Positions 5,317 to 5,714 of a stretch of DNA of 5,714 bases are shown in pieces. Origin of the DNA: Anaerolineae bacterium (GTDB lineage: Bacteria; Chloroflexota; Anaerolineae; Anaerolineales; E44-bin32); NCBI GenBank assembly GCA_030673735.1, contig DAOVIK010000129.1, forward strand, positions 1 through 5,714, given 5' to 3'. Position 1 is the first letter of the stretch. Each line of letters begins with the position of its first letter. The notes under the pieces were generated by a model. That model saw nothing but the letters and a program-made list of their open reading frames with translations, was not told the DNA's origin and ran no database searches. Made by a program: the position numbers and the translations under genes.

Positions 5317-5714
5317 CTACGCAGCCCGCCTCTCACGCCACAACTCGAAGGCGCTGTAGCTGACGATCAGCAAGATCGCGAGAGATGTCAGTTGATGCAG
5401 GCTGAAGGGTCCGAGGACGCGCGGCAGATCTCGTAGCGCATCGATGATAAACCGCCCAAGCGAGTAGACGAAGAGATAGAGCATCATCTGCTCGCCGTCA
5501 AACACCCTTCGCTTGCGGCGCGACCATAGCCAGCCAAACAGTGCGAAGTTGAACAGCAGCAGCATGATCTGGGTGGGATAACGGTTTGACCAGACGCCGC
5601 CTCTGCCCGGAAGATAGAGCCCAAGAAGCCCATCCGTTTCCAAGCCATGGCAGCAGCCCGCCAAGATGCACCCGATCCGGTACACGCCCAGGACCATCGG
5701 AAGCACCACAGAGA
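5317..5714 (-). CDS. Divergent Lgt-family membrane protein, C-terminal part
   Basis: The 5' end lies beyond the right edge; the frame is open through 5714, and the GTG at 5709 is probably internal. Numbering from that GTG: YRIGCILAGCCHG at 10-22 aligns with the Lgt signature GRIGNFINGELWG, RYPTQ is at 43-47, membrane helices are at ~47-63, ~74-90 and ~104-120, and Y82-x3-R86-x3-D90-x2-R93 matches the Y-x3-R-x3-E-x2-R of Lgt helix 7. Lgt moves diacylglycerol from phosphatidylglycerol to the lipobox cysteine of prolipoproteins at the cytoplasmic membrane. Here the signature Asn and Glu, important in E. coli Lgt (Asn146, Glu151), are both Cys. So this may be a GCC-type paralog with a different acceptor rather than the housekeeping enzyme; I give no gene symbol. 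Two lipoproteins lie nearby but are not in an operon with it. Confidence 0.8.
   Translation of the reverse strand, partial: SVVLPMVLGVYRIGCILAGCCHGLETDGLLGLYLPGRGGVWSNRYPTQIMLLLFNFALFGWLWSRRKRRVFDGEQMMLYLFVYSLGRFIIDALRDLPRVLGPFSLHQLTSLAILLIVSYSAFELWRERRAA

Overview
The window looks like a chromosomal stretch from a mid-to-high-GC bacterium. I lean towards Chloroflexota (Anaerolineae-like), because secreted proteins with WG-type helical repeats and Lys-Pro-Asp tails, Thr/Pro-rich lipoproteins and a GCC-type Lgt homolog are a familiar mixture there. This is inference from protein style; the window holds no marker gene. I see no rRNA, tRNA, CRISPR array or intact mobile element.

Layout, left to right. 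(1) At 1-570 (-) lies the N-terminal part of a DUF1566/Lcl-type lipoprotein that runs off the left edge. (2) A 166-bp divergent intergenic region carries three 11-bp tandem boxes that look like response-regulator sites. (3) At 737-1288 (+) is a small DUF3592-like membrane protein gene interrupted by an in-frame TGA in its second membrane helix, with a short hairpin immediately after the stop. An in-frame tail to 1495 may be a gene remnant. (4) At 1537-1575 is a terminator for the next gene. (5) At 1639-3333 (-) is a 564-aa secreted protein with PKD-like N-terminal domains and a long helical-repeat C-terminal half. (6) At 3620-4330 (+) is a 236-aa lipoprotein transcribed divergently from it. 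(7) At 4375-4869 (-), convergent with that lipoprotein, is a 164-aa secreted protein with a KPD tandem-repeat tail. (8) At 4870-5316 there is no convincing gene, but its first 160 bp holds a promoter block. (9) At 5317-5714 (-) is the C-terminal part of a divergent Lgt-family membrane protein, cut by the right edge.

The strongest unexpected signal is that the two secreted-protein genes (starts at 3333 and 4869, both minus strand) share a long promoter region. By hand alignment, about 78 of 100 positions match upstream of the -35 (one single-base gap). Both have TTGA[AG]A, a 17-bp spacer and TATGAT, and both have a G-rich leader. The encoded proteins also seem to share a roughly 30-residue helical repeat. 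This suggests one regulon of exported repeat proteins, or duplication of a promoter-plus-gene unit. Nearly every product here is predicted to be exported, lipid-anchored or membrane-bound, so the region looks like a cell-envelope locus. No enzyme pathway or defence system can be named from it.
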